Assembly: GCA_903828145.1 (NCBI GenBank)
Contig: CAIKKY010000024.1
Location: 1-64,000, forward strand
From: an uncultured Hyphomicrobiales bacterium
Lineage (GTDB): Bacteria > Pseudomonadota > Alphaproteobacteria > Rhizobiales > Devosiaceae
DNA: 64,000 nucleotides
Direction: 5' to 3'
Part shown: in pieces, positions 1 through 8,306 of the stretch
How the letters are laid out: every line of letters starts with the position of its first letter
Numbering within the stretch: the first letter of the stretch is position 1
Notes under the pieces: generated by a model
Told to the model about the DNA's origin: nothing
The model's input: only the letters and a program-made list of their open reading frames with translations
Database searches by the model: none
Position numbers and translations under genes: made by a program

Positions 1-64
1 CAACCAGTATGCCGATGAGGGCCTGACCATTCCCGCCCCCGGCGAACACCGCCAGAGCGCCTGA
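1..64 (+). CDS. flbD: FlbD-type sigma-54 flagellar regulator, C-terminal end (partial)
   Basis: Only the last 20 codons are visible, reading from base 2 to a TGA at 62-64. The duplicated copy downstream shows more of this tail, including ISIRTLRNKLNQYADEG. That is a Fis-type helix-turn-helix recognition segment typical of FlbD/NtrC-family flagellar activators. It stands 11 nt before the next ATG and directly upstream of flhA, a usual place for flbD in alphaproteobacteria. The identification rests on the tail and context only, because the AAA+ domain is outside the window. Confidence 0.7.
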   Translation, partial: NQYADEGLTIPAPGEHRQSA

Positions 65-75
65 GGACCAGTGCA

Positions 76-219
76 ATGACCGATATTACCGGCCCCGGCG
101 GCCCACCCGGCGGCATCCGCCTCGGCATTTCCATCCGCACGCTGCGCAACAAGCTCAACCAATATGCCGATGAGGGCCTGACCATTCCCGCCCCCGGCGA
201 ACACCGCCAGAGCGCCTGA
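76..219 (+). pseudogene. Chimeric flhA'-'flbD mini-ORF created by the tandem duplication
   Basis: An in-frame 47-codon ORF begins at the first copy of the flhA start codon, with the same GAGGA-type ribosome-binding site as flhA. It encodes the first 17 residues of FlhA joined to the last 30 residues of the FlbD helix-turn-helix tail. The fusion point is the CTCGGCA microhomology at 121-127. It is a by-product of the duplication. If translated, the peptide would carry half of a DNA-binding domain and none of the FlhA membrane helices, so a function is unlikely. Confidence 0.8.
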
Positions 220-230
220 GGACCAGTGCA

Positions 231-2366
231 ATGACCGATATTACCGGCCCCGGCGGCCCACCCGGCGGCATCCGCCTCGGCAAGTTCAGCCTGAAGGGCG
301 CTTTTGACTATCTGGCGCTCAACGACATCGGCCTTGCCGTTGGCATCATGGCGATCATCGTGGTGTTGATCGTGCCGTTGCCGCCCTTGCTGCTCGATAT
401 TCTCCTCGCGATCTCCATCGTGTTCTCGGTCCTCATTCTGATGACCGCGCTGTTCATCCAGACGCCGCTCGAATTCTCGAGCTTCCCCACCGTGCTGCTG
501 ATCGCCGCCATGATGCGGCTAGCGCTCAACCTCGCCACCACGCGGCTGATCCTGGCCGATGGCCACAATGGCACCGATGCGGCCGGGCATGTGATCGAGG
601 CCTTCGGGCACTTCGTCATGCGCGGCAATTTCGTCATTGGTGTCGTGGTCTTCGCCATCCTGATCATCGTGAATTTCATCGTCATCACCAAAGGCTCGGG
701 CCGCATTGCCGAAGTGGCAGCGCGCTTCAACCTCGATGCCATGCCGGGAAAGCAAATGGCGATTGACGCCGACCTGTCGGCGGGTCTCATCGATGAAGCC
801 CAGGCGCGCAAGCGGCGTGAAACGCTGGAAGCCGAAAGCGCCTTCTTCGGCAATATGGACGGCGCGTCGAAATTCGTGCGCGGCGACGCCATTGCCGGGC
901 TCCTCATCACCTTCATCAACATCATTGCCGGCATGATTATCGGCATGCTGCAGCAGGGCCTGAGCTTTGCCGAGGCGGGCAATAACTACACGCTGCTCAC
1001 CGTGGGCGATGGCCTCGTGAGCCAGATTCCGTCGCTCATCGTCTCCACCGCCGCCGGTCTTCTGGTCTCGAAGGCCGGGGTGACCGGCGCGGCCGACAAG
1101 GCGCTCGCCAAGCAGTTCACCACCTATCCGCGCGCGCTCGGCATGTCGGCCAGCGTCATCGCCGCGCTGGCGCTGCTCCCCGGCATGCCCGTCGTTCCGT
1201 TCCTCGCGCTTGCCGGCGGGGCCGGGTGGCTGGCCTGGCGCAGCAGCAAAACCAACACTCAGACCGCTAATGACCTGCTGAAAGAAGCCGCCAAGGTCAC
1301 CGATGCGGAAACAGCCAAGACCTCGGAAATCCCGATCACCGACAGCCTGAAGATGGACGAGCTGAAGCTCGAACTGGGCTATGGCCTGCTCAGCCTCGTG
1401 AAAGAGGATGAATCGGGCACCGACCGGCTGACTGAGCAGATCAAGGCCCTGCGCCGCCAGCTCGCTGGCGACCTGGGCTTCATCATGCCCGCAGTGCGCA
1501 TTCTCGATAACATGCAGCTCGAACCCAACACCTATAAGGTGAAAATCAAGGAAGTGGAGGCCGGAACCGGCCGCATCTTTGCCCAGCAGTTGATGGTGAT
1601 GGACCCCACGGGCCGCAGCATCGATCTGCCGGGGCTCAGCACCACCGAGCCGACCTTTGGTCTTCCCGCCACCTGGATCGAGACGGCGCTGCGCGACGAA
1701 GCCGAGCTGAAGGGCTATTCGATCATCGATCCGTCAACCGTCATCTCCACCCATCTCACCGAAGTGCTGAAAGCCAATGTTGCCGATCTGTTGAGCTATG
1801 CCGCTGTGCAAAGCCTGTTGTCGGGCCTGCCGAAAGATCAGCAGAAGCTGGTGGAGGACCTCGTGCCGAGCCAGATTTCGGTCTCGGGCGTACAGCGGGT
1901 TCTGCAGCAACTGCTCTCCGAACGGGTCTCGATCCGCGATCTCGCCACCATCCTTGAAGGCATCGCCGAAGTCGCCGGACCGGGCCGAACCGCGCAGACC
2001 ATCGCCGAACATGTGCGCACCCGCCTCGCCCGGCAACTCTGCGCGGCCAATCTCGGGTCCGACAGCGCCCTGCCGCTCCTGACGCTCTCGGCGCAATGGG
2101 AGCGCGATTTTGCTGAAGCCATGGTGGGCGAAGGCAGCGACGCGCATCTCGCCATGGCGCCGTCGCGCCTGCAGCAATTCATCATCGGGGTGCAGCAGGC
2201 CTTTGAAACGGCGGCGCAGCAGGGCGAACTCCCGGTGCTCATCACCTCTCCGTCGATCCGCCCGCATGTGCGCGCCATTGTCGAGCGCTTCCGCCCGCAG
2301 ACCGTGGTGATGAGCCAGAACGAAGTGCACCCGCGCGTCCGCCTCAAAACCGTCGGTTCGCTCTGA
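231..2366 (+). CDS. flhA: Flagellar type III export apparatus protein FlhA
   Basis: FlhA is the integral membrane export-gate subunit of the flagellar type III secretion system, driving proton-motive-force-dependent export. The 711-residue length is normal for the family. The N-terminal half holds about eight hydrophobic segments (roughly 30-335). The conserved cytosolic FHIPEP loop (about 155-195) includes GSGRIAEVAARFNLDAMPGK. The C-terminal half (about 360-711) is the cytosolic substrate and chaperone docking domain. The ATG at 231 follows GAGGACCAGTGCA. It lies downstream of flbD and of the duplicated junction, so a second identical ribosome-binding site and start lie 155 bp upstream at 76. 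Confidence 0.97.
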   Translation: MTDITGPGGPPGGIRLGKFSLKGAFDYLALNDIGLAVGIMAIIVVLIVPLPPLLLDILLAISIVFSVLILMTALFIQTPLEFSSFPTVLLIAAMMRLALNLATTRLILADGHNGTDAAGHVIEAFGHFVMRGNFVIGVVVFAILIIVNFIVITKGSGRIAEVAARFNLDAMPGKQMAIDADLSAGLIDEAQARKRRETLEAESAFFGNMDGASKFVRGDAIAGLLITFINIIAGMIIGMLQQGLSFAEAGNNYTLLTVGDGLVSQIPSLIVSTAAGLLVSKAGVTGAADKALAKQFTTYPRALGMSASVIAALALLPGMPVVPFLALAGGAGWLAWRSSKTNTQTANDLLKEAAKVTDAETAKTSEIPITDSLKMDELKLELGYGLLSLVKEDESGTDRLTEQIKALRRQLAGDLGFIMPAVRILDNMQLEPNTYKVKIKEVEAGTGRIFAQQLMVMDPTGRSIDLPGLSTTEPTFGLPATWIETALRDEAELKGYSIIDPSTVISTHLTEVLKANVADLLSYAAVQSLLSGLPKDQQKLVEDLVPSQISVSGVQRVLQQLLSERVSIRDLATILEGIAEVAGPGRTAQTIAEHVRTRLARQLCAANLGSDSALPLLTLSAQWERDFAEAMVGEGSDAHLAMAPSRLQQFIIGVQQAFETAAQQGELPVLITSPSIRPHVRAIVERFRPQTVVMSQNEVHPRVRLKTVGSL

Positions 2367-2377
2367 TCTGCACCAGC

Positions 2378-2400
2378 GGGGCGGCCCGTAACGCCGCCCC
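2378..2400 (+). terminator. GC hairpin after flhA
   Basis: GGGGCGGC and GCCGCCCC form a perfect 8-bp stem around a 7-nt loop, 11 nt after the flhA stop. There is no T-run after it, so it may be a weak or factor-dependent terminator or an mRNA-stabilising hairpin. Confidence 0.4.
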
Positions 2401-2464
2401 GATGTTCCACGTAACGCCGGAACTACCGGTTTCCCGCCTCGTTGCTCGCCACTGAGACCCCGCG

Positions 2465-2487
2465 GACAGTCATCCGGACTGACTGTC
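2465..2487. promoter_or_regulatory. Inverted repeat upstream of the PRC-barrel gene
   Basis: GACAGTC (2465-2471) and GACTGTC (2481-2487) are perfect 7-bp arms separated by 9 nt, ending 32 nt before the start codon. It could be an operator or a 5'-UTR hairpin; nothing in the sequence decides between them. Confidence 0.35.
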
Positions 2488-2519
2488 GGGGCGCACTGCG
2501 AACCGAGAGGATTCCTGCC

Positions 2520-3452
2520 ATGTTTCGAGCCCTGCTGACCACCACGGCCCTCACCGCCCTGATGAGCGTCGGTGTCCTGGCCCAGGACCAGAACGACCCA
2601 CAGGCCATGCCAGCTGCCGACCAGCCGGTTGCCCCTCTGGCGCAACAGCCGATGAATTCCCTGCTCGCCAAGGGCTATCAGGTGGTTGATGAAGATACGC
2701 TCGCCACCGAGCTGATTGGCATGGGGGTGTTCGCCGGCCCCGCTATGGATGCCGAGCGCATTGGCGACATCAATAACTTCGTCATTACCGAAAACGGCCA
2801 GATCGGTGCCGTGATCATTGGTGTCGGCGGCTTCCTGGGCATTGGCGAGAAGAATGTCGCCGTGGACTACCGCGAACTGCAACGCGCACCCGATGAGAAT
2901 GGCGATATGCGGCTGATCCTGCCCACCACCAAGGACGCCCTCACCGCAGCGCCCGATTTCCGAACGGTGGATATGTCCGCCACCAACCGGGAGGCGGTGC
3001 CGACCGATGGCACGGATACGCTCGAGGGCAACGCCGCCCGCCAGGCACAGGACCAGCTCCTGCCCGTGCCGGCCGACCAGAACCGTGTGGCGCCGCCCGC
3101 GCCGGATCGCGCACAGCTCACCGAAGCAACACTCACGGCCGAAGAGCTGATCGGCACCAATGCCTATGGCCCGAATAACGACCATCTGGGTGTAGTAGGC
3201 GAGCTGGTGCTGGGCACCGACAGCAAAACCATCGATGCCGTCATCATCGACTTTGGCGGCTTCCTCGGGATTGGCCGCAAGGAAGTGGCGGTCTCGATGC
3301 AGAACCTCAAGTTCTATACCGATGCCAATGCCAATCGTTACGTGTACCTGAATGTGACGCGCGAGCAGTTGGACAAGGCGCAGGAGTTCGACAAGGACGG
3401 CGTTGCTGAAAACCGCAACGCGCAGATCCTCATCACGCAACCGGCCCTTTAA
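2520..3452 (+). CDS. Exported protein with two PRC-barrel domains
   Basis: The start at 2520 is chosen over an upstream in-frame start because it follows GAGAGGA and opens a clear signal peptide (MFRALLTTTALTALMSVGVL, then AQDQ). The 310-residue product has two PRC-barrel units, at about 60-110 and 230-285. Each carries a GGFLGIG motif followed by a K-[NE]-VAV strand, so it looks like an internal duplication. The linker between them is Pro/Ala-rich. PRC-barrel proteins bind RNA or partner proteins, but exported versions are uncharacterised in general. It is separated from flhA by a hairpin and is probably a separate unit. Confidence 0.85.
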   Translation: MFRALLTTTALTALMSVGVLAQDQNDPQAMPAADQPVAPLAQQPMNSLLAKGYQVVDEDTLATELIGMGVFAGPAMDAERIGDINNFVITENGQIGAVIIGVGGFLGIGEKNVAVDYRELQRAPDENGDMRLILPTTKDALTAAPDFRTVDMSATNREAVPTDGTDTLEGNAARQAQDQLLPVPADQNRVAPPAPDRAQLTEATLTAEELIGTNAYGPNNDHLGVVGELVLGTDSKTIDAVIIDFGGFLGIGRKEVAVSMQNLKFYTDANANRYVYLNVTREQLDKAQEFDKDGVAENRNAQILITQPAL

Positions 3453-3472
3453 ATCTGCGGCCGACTACCCCG

Positions 3473-3498
3473 AAAGGCCCGCTCCGGCGGGCCTTTTT
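3473..3498. terminator. Bidirectional intrinsic terminator between the PRC gene and fliJ
   Basis: AAAGGCCCGC, loop TCCG, GCGGGCCTTT gives a 10-bp stem followed by TT on the plus strand. The A-run makes it usable on the minus strand too, and it lies between two converging genes. Confidence 0.9.
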
Positions 3499-3514
3499 GC
3501 AAAACCCGATCCGG

Positions 3515-3928
3515 TTAGCGCGACCGATGCCGCAGCCGACCGATCTCATCGAACATGGCTTGTTCGACCCGCGCTTCCGCGGCCGTTTCGCGAGCCCCCT
3601 CGCGTTGATCGAGCAGCTCGACCTTTTTCAGGTCCTCCACCGCTTCAGCCAGGGCATCCTGCGCCGCTTCAAGTTGGCCGCGCATATTGTCGGCCGATGC
3701 CAGCAGGTTATCCCGCCGCGTCATCGCCGCCTTGGCAAAGGTTGAATAGGCAAAGTGCCCGACATCCACAATGCCGGTCTTTTGCTGCTCATACTCGATC
3801 TGCTGGTCGAGTTCCGACGCCATGCGTTCGAAATCGGCGACCATCATCTCGATTTGCGTCAGCTGGCGGCGCTTTTCGTCCACCTGAAATTTCTTGAGCC
3901 GAATAAGGCTCTCGCTGCGCGATCTCAT
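3515..3928 (-). CDS. fliJ: Flagellar export chaperone FliJ
   Basis: This 137-residue, strongly coiled-coil protein is rich in Glu, Gln, Arg and Ala throughout. It matches FliJ, the export stalk that links the FliI ATPase ring to FlhA. It begins with the family-typical basic segment RSRSESLIRLKKFQVDEKRR. The ATG at 3928 is preferred over an in-frame GTG at 3937 because AAGGAG lies 8 nt upstream of the ATG but abuts the GTG. It follows fliI by 19 nt and is co-transcribed with it. Confidence 0.9.
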   Translation of the reverse strand: MRSRSESLIRLKKFQVDEKRRQLTQIEMMVADFERMASELDQQIEYEQQKTGIVDVGHFAYSTFAKAAMTRRDNLLASADNMRGQLEAAQDALAEAVEDLKKVELLDQREGARETAAEARVEQAMFDEIGRLRHRSR

Positions 3929-3947
3929 GACTTGCACTCCTTACACA

Positions 3948-5288
3948 TCAAGTCACCGCCGATGCCCCACCCGCATCGGCACTGTCGATGATTGCGGCCA
4001 ATTGGTCATAGCCGTCCGCAATCGTCGTTTGCTCGTCCCGGTCCTGGCCCAAAAAGGCTTCGAGGGCCGGGTTAAGCTGAATGGCGCGATCCACGCCCGG
4101 GTCAGACCCTTTACGGTAGGCCCCGAGACGGATGAGTTCCTCCATGTCGGCAAATACCGACATGAGTTCCCGCGCTTTTTGCAGGAGTGGCCGCCGATCG
4201 GCAGGCACGCACCCGGGCATCGTGCGCGAGATGGACCTCAGGACATTCACCGCGGGGTACCGTCCCCGCTCGGCAATGCCGCGCTCCATCACAATGTGTC
4301 CATCGAGAATACCGCGCACGGCATCCGCAATGGGCTCGTTGTGATCATCACCTTCCACCAAAACGGTAAAGAGACCGGTAATGGACCCCGAGCCTTTGAG
4401 ACCCGGCCCCGCTCTTTCCAGTAATTTCGGCAATTCGTTGAACACAGTGGGCGGATAGCCCTTGGCCGTGGGCGGCTCGCCGACCGAAAGCCCGATTTCG
4501 CGCTGCGCCTGGGCAAAGCGGGTGAGGCTGTCCATCATGCACAGCACTCTCTTGCCGCTATCGCGGAAATATTCGGCGAGCGACAGCGTGAGATAGGCCG
4601 CCTGCCGCCGCATCAGCGCCGCTTCGTCCGAGGTTGCGACCACCACAACCGCGCGCTCGAGCGCATCGCCCAGATAGTCGACAATAAACTCCTGCACCTC
4701 GCGGCCGCGTTCGCCGATGAGCCCGATCACGGCCACATCGCAATCGGCATTGCGGGTCAACATCGACATCAACACCGATTTGCCCACGCCCGACCCGGCG
4801 AAAATACCCATGCGCTGGCCTTCGCACAGCGTGGTGAAGGTGTTGAGCGCCCGCACGCCCATATCGAGCGGTCCACCGACGCGGACGCGCTCATGGGCCG
4901 GCAGGGCCTGCTGGCGAAACGGATAGAGCACGCCCCCGCCCGGTACCGGGCCCTTGCCATCAATCGGCTCGCCTTCGGCATTGACGACGCGGCCCAGCCA
5001 GCCCGGCCCCGGCCGGACGCCACCGGCGTGGCTCTTGAACACCGCCCGGCACCCCAGCCGCACGCCATCGAGCGGACCAAAGGGCAGACACAGCGCGTAA
5101 TTATCGCGGAACCCGACAATTTCGGCGCCGAGCCGAGCGCCCCCCGCACTTTCCACAACTACTCGCCCACCCACCTCGAGCGTGCTCATGGGCCCCGCAA
5201 TCTCGAGCAAAAGCCCCTGAACCGTGCGCACACGGCCGTGAGTCTCGTGGGCGTCCAGGGCGTCGATGGCAGCAATGAGACCCTGCAT
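3948..5288 (-). CDS. fliI: Flagellum-specific ATP synthase FliI
   Basis: FliI is the cytosolic ATPase of the flagellar export apparatus. The 446-residue protein shows an F1-beta-like N-terminal barrel, a Walker A AGSGVGKS (about 164-171), a Walker B segment ([16 protein letters not shown]) and the [16 protein letters not shown] segment typical of FliI. It is the first gene of the fliI-fliJ unit, divergent from ctrA. The 390-bp region between them is rich in TTAA and GANTC motifs, so cell-cycle control is plausible. The ribosome-binding site is weak, leaving the exact start a little uncertain. Confidence 0.96.
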   Translation of the reverse strand: MQGLIAAIDALDAHETHGRVRTVQGLLLEIAGPMSTLEVGGRVVVESAGGARLGAEIVGFRDNYALCLPFGPLDGVRLGCRAVFKSHAGGVRPGPGWLGRVVNAEGEPIDGKGPVPGGGVLYPFRQQALPAHERVRVGGPLDMGVRALNTFTTLCEGQRMGIFAGSGVGKSVLMSMLTRNADCDVAVIGLIGERGREVQEFIVDYLGDALERAVVVVATSDEAALMRRQAAYLTLSLAEYFRDSGKRVLCMMDSLTRFAQAQREIGLSVGEPPTAKGYPPTVFNELPKLLERAGPGLKGSGSITGLFTVLVEGDDHNEPIADAVRGILDGHIVMERGIAERGRYPAVNVLRSISRTMPGCVPADRRPLLQKARELMSVFADMEELIRLGAYRKGSDPGVDRAIQLNPALEAFLGQDRDEQTTIADGYDQLAAIIDSADAGGASAVT

Positions 5289-5681
5289 CTCGGATTCGGG
5301 CCTTTCGAATCGGGTTTCGAAGACGGTAACCGAACGTTAAGCAAAAAGCGTTAATTCAGCGCGTTGAGGCCTAGCGTGTGCCTGCCCCCTGTTCGGGGCT
5401 GCACAGCGCCCCGCCAGAGCCGCCGAACCTTGAGTCGGCTGAGTCAGTTGCAGGGCTTTCTTAACCTAATTTCTTAAGTTTTTCAGCCTCATTTTCATTA
5501 AACTTTTCAACAGTTTAAGTTATTCACGGTGCTGACGTGTTTGCATCTTGCGGATCAGAAATAAACTTTGTTAACTAATTGCGCTTAGGTTTGAGTCATA
5601 TCCAGTAGGGTGCGGGTTGGACGTTGGCTTTTTGGGTGGCACGTCCAGTTCCAGGCAGGGACGTTTAAGGGGATCGACGGC
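5289..5681. promoter_or_regulatory. fliI-ctrA divergent control region with TTAA half-sites and GANTC sites
   Basis: The 393-bp gap holds no convincing gene. It contains TTAA at 5337, 5351, 5461, 5474, 5498, 5515 and 5571, the half-site bound by CtrA. None is spaced exactly as TTAA-N7-TTAA, but TTAACCTAAT at 5461 resembles a CtrA half-site. It also has five GANTC sequences (5293, 5307, 5432, 5441, 5593), the CcrM methylation target, where roughly one would be expected by chance. In Caulobacter the ctrA promoter is controlled by both CtrA and GANTC methylation. Use of these sites here is inferred. Confidence 0.6.
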
Positions 5682-6389
5682 ATGCGTGTACTCTTGATCG
5701 AGGATGACAGCGCAACAGCGCAGAGCATCGAGCTGATGCTCAAATCAGAAAGCTTCAATGTCTACACAACCGACCTCGGCGAGGAAGGCGTGGACCTGGG
5801 CAAGCTCTATGATTACGACATCATCCTGCTCGATCTGAACCTTCCCGATATGTCGGGCTACGAAGTGCTGCGCACGCTGCGCGTCGCCAAGGTGCAGACC
5901 CCGATCCTGATCCTCTCCGGCCTGGCAGGGATCGAGGATAAGGTTCGTGGTCTCGGTTTTGGCGCCGACGACTACATGACCAAGCCCTTCCACAAAGACG
6001 AGCTGGTGGCGCGAATCCACGCCATTGTCCGCCGCTCCAAGGGCCATGCCCAATCCGTGATCTCGACCGGCGATCTCACGGTCAATCTCGACACCAAGAC
6101 CGTTGAAGTGCAGTCCCAGCGCGTGCACCTCACCGGCAAGGAATACCAGATGCTGGAGCTGCTTTCGCTTAGGAAGGGCACCACGCTGACGAAGGAAATG
6201 TTCCTCAACCACCTGTATGGCGGCATGGACGAGCCCGAGCTGAAGATCATCGACGTCTTCATCTGCAAGCTGCGGAAAAAGCTCTCGGTCGCCACCGGTG
6301 GGCGCAATTACATCGAAACCGTCTGGGGCCGCGGCTATGTGCTGCGCGAGCCCGACGATGCCGAAGCCTATTCGGAAAGCGTGGCCTGA
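5682..6389 (+). CDS. ctrA: Cell-cycle master response regulator CtrA
   Basis: CtrA is an OmpR-family response regulator that controls replication initiation, division and flagellar genes in alphaproteobacteria. The start at 5682 gives [10 protein letters not shown] and a 235-residue protein, the standard CtrA length. It has phospho-acceptor Asp51 ([20 protein letters not shown]), switch Lys in MTKPF, and a winged-helix domain (about 125-225) including [20 protein letters not shown] and [11 protein letters not shown]. The C-terminus ends in VA, resembling the hydrophobic degron used for ClpXP proteolysis. It is divergent from fliIJ and close to chpT, its phosphate donor. Confidence 0.97.
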   Translation: MRVLLIEDDSATAQSIELMLKSESFNVYTTDLGEEGVDLGKLYDYDIILLDLNLPDMSGYEVLRTLRVAKVQTPILILSGLAGIEDKVRGLGFGADDYMTKPFHKDELVARIHAIVRRSKGHAQSVISTGDLTVNLDTKTVEVQSQRVHLTGKEYQMLELLSLRKGTTLTKEMFLNHLYGGMDEPELKIIDVFICKLRKKLSVATGGRNYIETVWGRGYVLREPDDAEAYSESVA

Positions 6390-6410
6390 TCCCCACCGCT
6401 GCCTCGTTCC

Positions 6411-6452
6411 CAACCACGCCGCCGCGGCTCTGCCCGGCGGCGTTGGTGTTTT
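6411..6452. terminator. Terminator after ctrA
   Basis: CGCCGCCG (6417-6424) and CGGCGGCG (6435-6442) form an 8-bp stem that can extend imperfectly outward, followed by TTGGTGTTTT. It ends at the stop codon of the convergent receiver gene. Confidence 0.7.
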
Positions 6453-6828
6453 AAGGCGCCTGGTTCGGGCCCGTTGCGTCAAACTGCGCCCGAAAGCTCG
6501 CGCGATCGAAGGGTTTCAGCATCACGTCAGAGGCCCCGGAGCGGAGCGCCAGCGTGATCTGGCCGAGATCGGCCTCGGTCATCATGACAATAATCCGCGC
6601 CCTTTGCGCCGTGGGCTCGGCCCGGACGCGGCGCAGCAGGTCCGGCCCCGCACCATCGGGCAACAGCCAGTCGAGCAGAATGAGGTCCGGCGGGCTGGCG
6701 CGGCACGCTGGAAGCGCCGCGGCCGTATCCCCGGCCTCCGCAACGTCGAAACCCAATTCATCGAGCAGGCGGCGCGCCACTTTGCGCACCACCTCTGAGT
6801 CATCCACCACCAATGCCATGCGCGCCAT
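6451..6828 (-). CDS. Single-domain response regulator (receiver only)
   Basis: The 125-residue protein is a complete receiver domain with no output domain. It has acidic pocket VVDDSE (residues 7-12), phospho-acceptor Asp53 in LILLDWLLPDGAG, and the conserved Lys in LKPFD. GGGGGATC lies just before the ATG. It sits between ctrA and chpT on the same strand as chpT, which suggests a role in the CckA-ChpT-CtrA phosphorelay. Its sequence does not obviously match CpdR or DivK, so it is left unnamed. The 61-nt gap after chpT is compatible with co-transcription. Confidence 0.85.
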   Translation of the reverse strand: MARMALVVDDSEVVRKVARRLLDELGFDVAEAGDTAAALPACRASPPDLILLDWLLPDGAGPDLLRRVRAEPTAQRARIIVMMTEADLGQITLALRSGASDVMLKPFDRASFRAQFDATGPNQAP

Positions 6829-6889
6829 GCTGATCCCCCCTGTACGGGAAAACCCTAGCGGGCAATTCTTTCGTCTTCTTTATGAGCGA

Positions 6890-7549
6890 TCAGGCTTTGG
6901 GTGTGGCGGTGAACGTGAACATGTCATTGGCAATGCCGATCTCGATCACCATGTCAGTCATCCGGGCCAGAATACCGGTGTAAAACGGCTGAATGCCCCG
7001 CGCATCGACGCCGCCTTCCGGCGCGCCCGACAGCAGGCCTTCAACACCGGCCGGCATCAGAGTTTTCTGCCGCTTTTCCGGGTCGGAAACGGCGGTGAAA
7101 ATAAACCGCTCCTGCCCCGTGGGCCCGTCAACCTTTGCGGTCACAAGACCGCCGCGCGGCACAGCCATGGCGGCAATCAGCAGCATGTTCATGAGCAGCT
7201 TGGCCTTGTGCTTGGGCAGAAGGATCAGCGGCACCTGCCAGTCGAGATCGGCTTTTTCGATCTCGAAATACAGCTTCGCCACCCGCTCGCATTCACGCGT
7301 GTCGAAATCCGTACCGGCGGTTGAACTGGCCCCATAGGCCAGCCGCGCAAATTCGAGCTTGGCGCGGGCATGCTTGGCCGAATTGACGATCAGGTCATGC
7401 GCGCCATCCGCCATGGCGGTCTGCGTCGGGTCCGCGAGGACCTCGAGCCCATTGCCGATGGCCCCGACCGGATTGATCAGGTCGTGGCAGACCCGGCTGC
7501 ACAGCATAGCGGCCAGATCCGTGGCTTTAAGCTCGATAAATTCAGCCAT
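6890..7549 (-). CDS. chpT: Histidine phosphotransferase ChpT
   Basis: ChpT is a dimeric phosphotransferase that moves phosphate from CckA to CtrA and CpdR. The 219-residue protein has the phospho-His motif in VCHDLINPVGAIGNGLE, with His22, at the start of the helical hairpin. A degenerate Bergerat-like second domain follows. The length and motif match the family. Its position next to ctrA, with a single-domain receiver downstream, is consistent with a phosphorelay cluster. Confidence 0.93.
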   Translation of the reverse strand: MAEFIELKATDLAAMLCSRVCHDLINPVGAIGNGLEVLADPTQTAMADGAHDLIVNSAKHARAKLEFARLAYGASSTAGTDFDTRECERVAKLYFEIEKADLDWQVPLILLPKHKAKLLMNMLLIAAMAVPRGGLVTAKVDGPTGQERFIFTAVSDPEKRQKTLMPAGVEGLLSGAPEGGVDARGIQPFYTGILARMTDMVIEIGIANDMFTFTATPKA

Positions 7550-7663
7550 GCGGCCTCTCCTGACTCCAAAAACAAAAACGCCGAATCGAACACCCGATCC
7601 GAGCCCGACCCTAGCGTGACGGGCCTGATTTCCCTAGCCACGCGCCTTTGGCAAAACCCCCGG

Positions 7664-8197
7664 TTACGGCTCTTTTGCCGCCTGGGGCATCATCCCGGGC
7701 TCTGGTCCGTTCAGCCCTTTAACCAGCACGGTCCAATTGGCCTGCGCCTGCGCCAGCGTGGCCGTTGGACTATCAAGAAATGCATCGCGGTTGGCATCGG
7801 AATGAAACAGGTAGAGCCGCCCGTCCCGCACCAGCCAGATTTGCGGCTTGCCGTCCGAGAGGTAGCCCCGCGCCAGACTGCTTGGGCAGTGCCCGCCCCA
7901 TTGCGGCGCATAGACCTCGGGGTTGCGCGCGAAGGCGTCACGGTTGGCCCCATTGGCGAAATACCAGGGCACCCCGCCCCAATCAAATTCGAAGTCCGCT
8001 ACTCCCTGTGCCGGTTCAGCATCGACAAAGAAACTGATCGGGTCGTAGCCGTCCATCGCCACCCCGGTGAGCGGGTTACTGACGATGGTTGTCACGATGG
8101 ACGCTGCTTCAACAGGCACAAGACTTGTCCAGAACGCGAACAAAACTGTGCCGATACGCGGTATTATGGTTAAGAATTCTTTACGCTTTTGTCGCAT
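7664..8197 (-). CDS. Exported YHS-domain protein
   Basis: The 177-residue protein starts with a basic region and hydrophobic segment ending near VEA, a probable signal peptide. The rest has YHS-family features: an MDGYDPISFF motif (about 48-57), a PWYFANGANRDAFARNPE stretch (about 78-95) and a conserved HCP segment with a Cys that could bind metal or heme. The function is unknown. It is transcribed divergently from eipA, and a TTAA-N7-TTAC sequence falls inside its first codons. Confidence 0.8.
   Translation of the reverse strand: MRQKRKEFLTIIPRIGTVLFAFWTSLVPVEAASIVTTIVSNPLTGVAMDGYDPISFFVDAEPAQGVADFEFDWGGVPWYFANGANRDAFARNPEVYAPQWGGHCPSSLARGYLSDGKPQIWLVRDGRLYLFHSDANRDAFLDSPTATLAQAQANWTVLVKGLNGPEPGMMPQAAKEP
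8171..8185. promoter_or_regulatory. Candidate CtrA box between the YHS gene and eipA
   Basis: TTAAGAATTCTTTAC matches TTAA-N7-TTAA at seven of eight fixed bases. It lies 122 bp upstream of the eipA start. In Brucella abortus eipA is directly controlled by CtrA; its use here is inferred. Confidence 0.45.
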
Positions 8198-8306
8198 GTT
8201 TGCCGTCTTGAAGACTTAGCCATATGCAAGTGCGTACGGAAGAATTACATTACGTGTTTTCCGTAATCTAATGGTAAATGGTCTTGGCAATGTGGGGAGT
8301 AACCTG

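Larger units (their letters stand above)
1..282. repeat. 155-bp tandem duplication across the flbD/flhA junction
   Basis: Positions 1-127 reappear at 156-282 with one difference (G at 7, A at 162, a synonymous Gln codon change). The repeat period is 155 bp. The unit holds the end of flbD, the intergenic ribosome-binding site and the first 17 codons of flhA. The junction at 121-127 is the 7-mer CTCGGCA, which is also present at flhA codons 16-18 (276-282). This fits slippage or recombination between short direct repeats. The left limit of the first copy lies outside the window. An assembly artefact cannot be excluded. Confidence 0.95.

Noticed and set aside
1734-3440. Long minus-strand ORF opposite flhA and the PRC gene
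   Set aside because: It has no known domain, is His/Gly/Arg-rich as expected from antisense of GC-rich coding DNA, and opposes a clear flhA.
5330-5580. Exact TTAA-N7-TTAA CtrA boxes before fliI/ctrA
   Set aside because: All TTAA pairs are spaced 10, 9 or 13 nt apart or more, so no consensus full site is present. Only half-sites are claimed.
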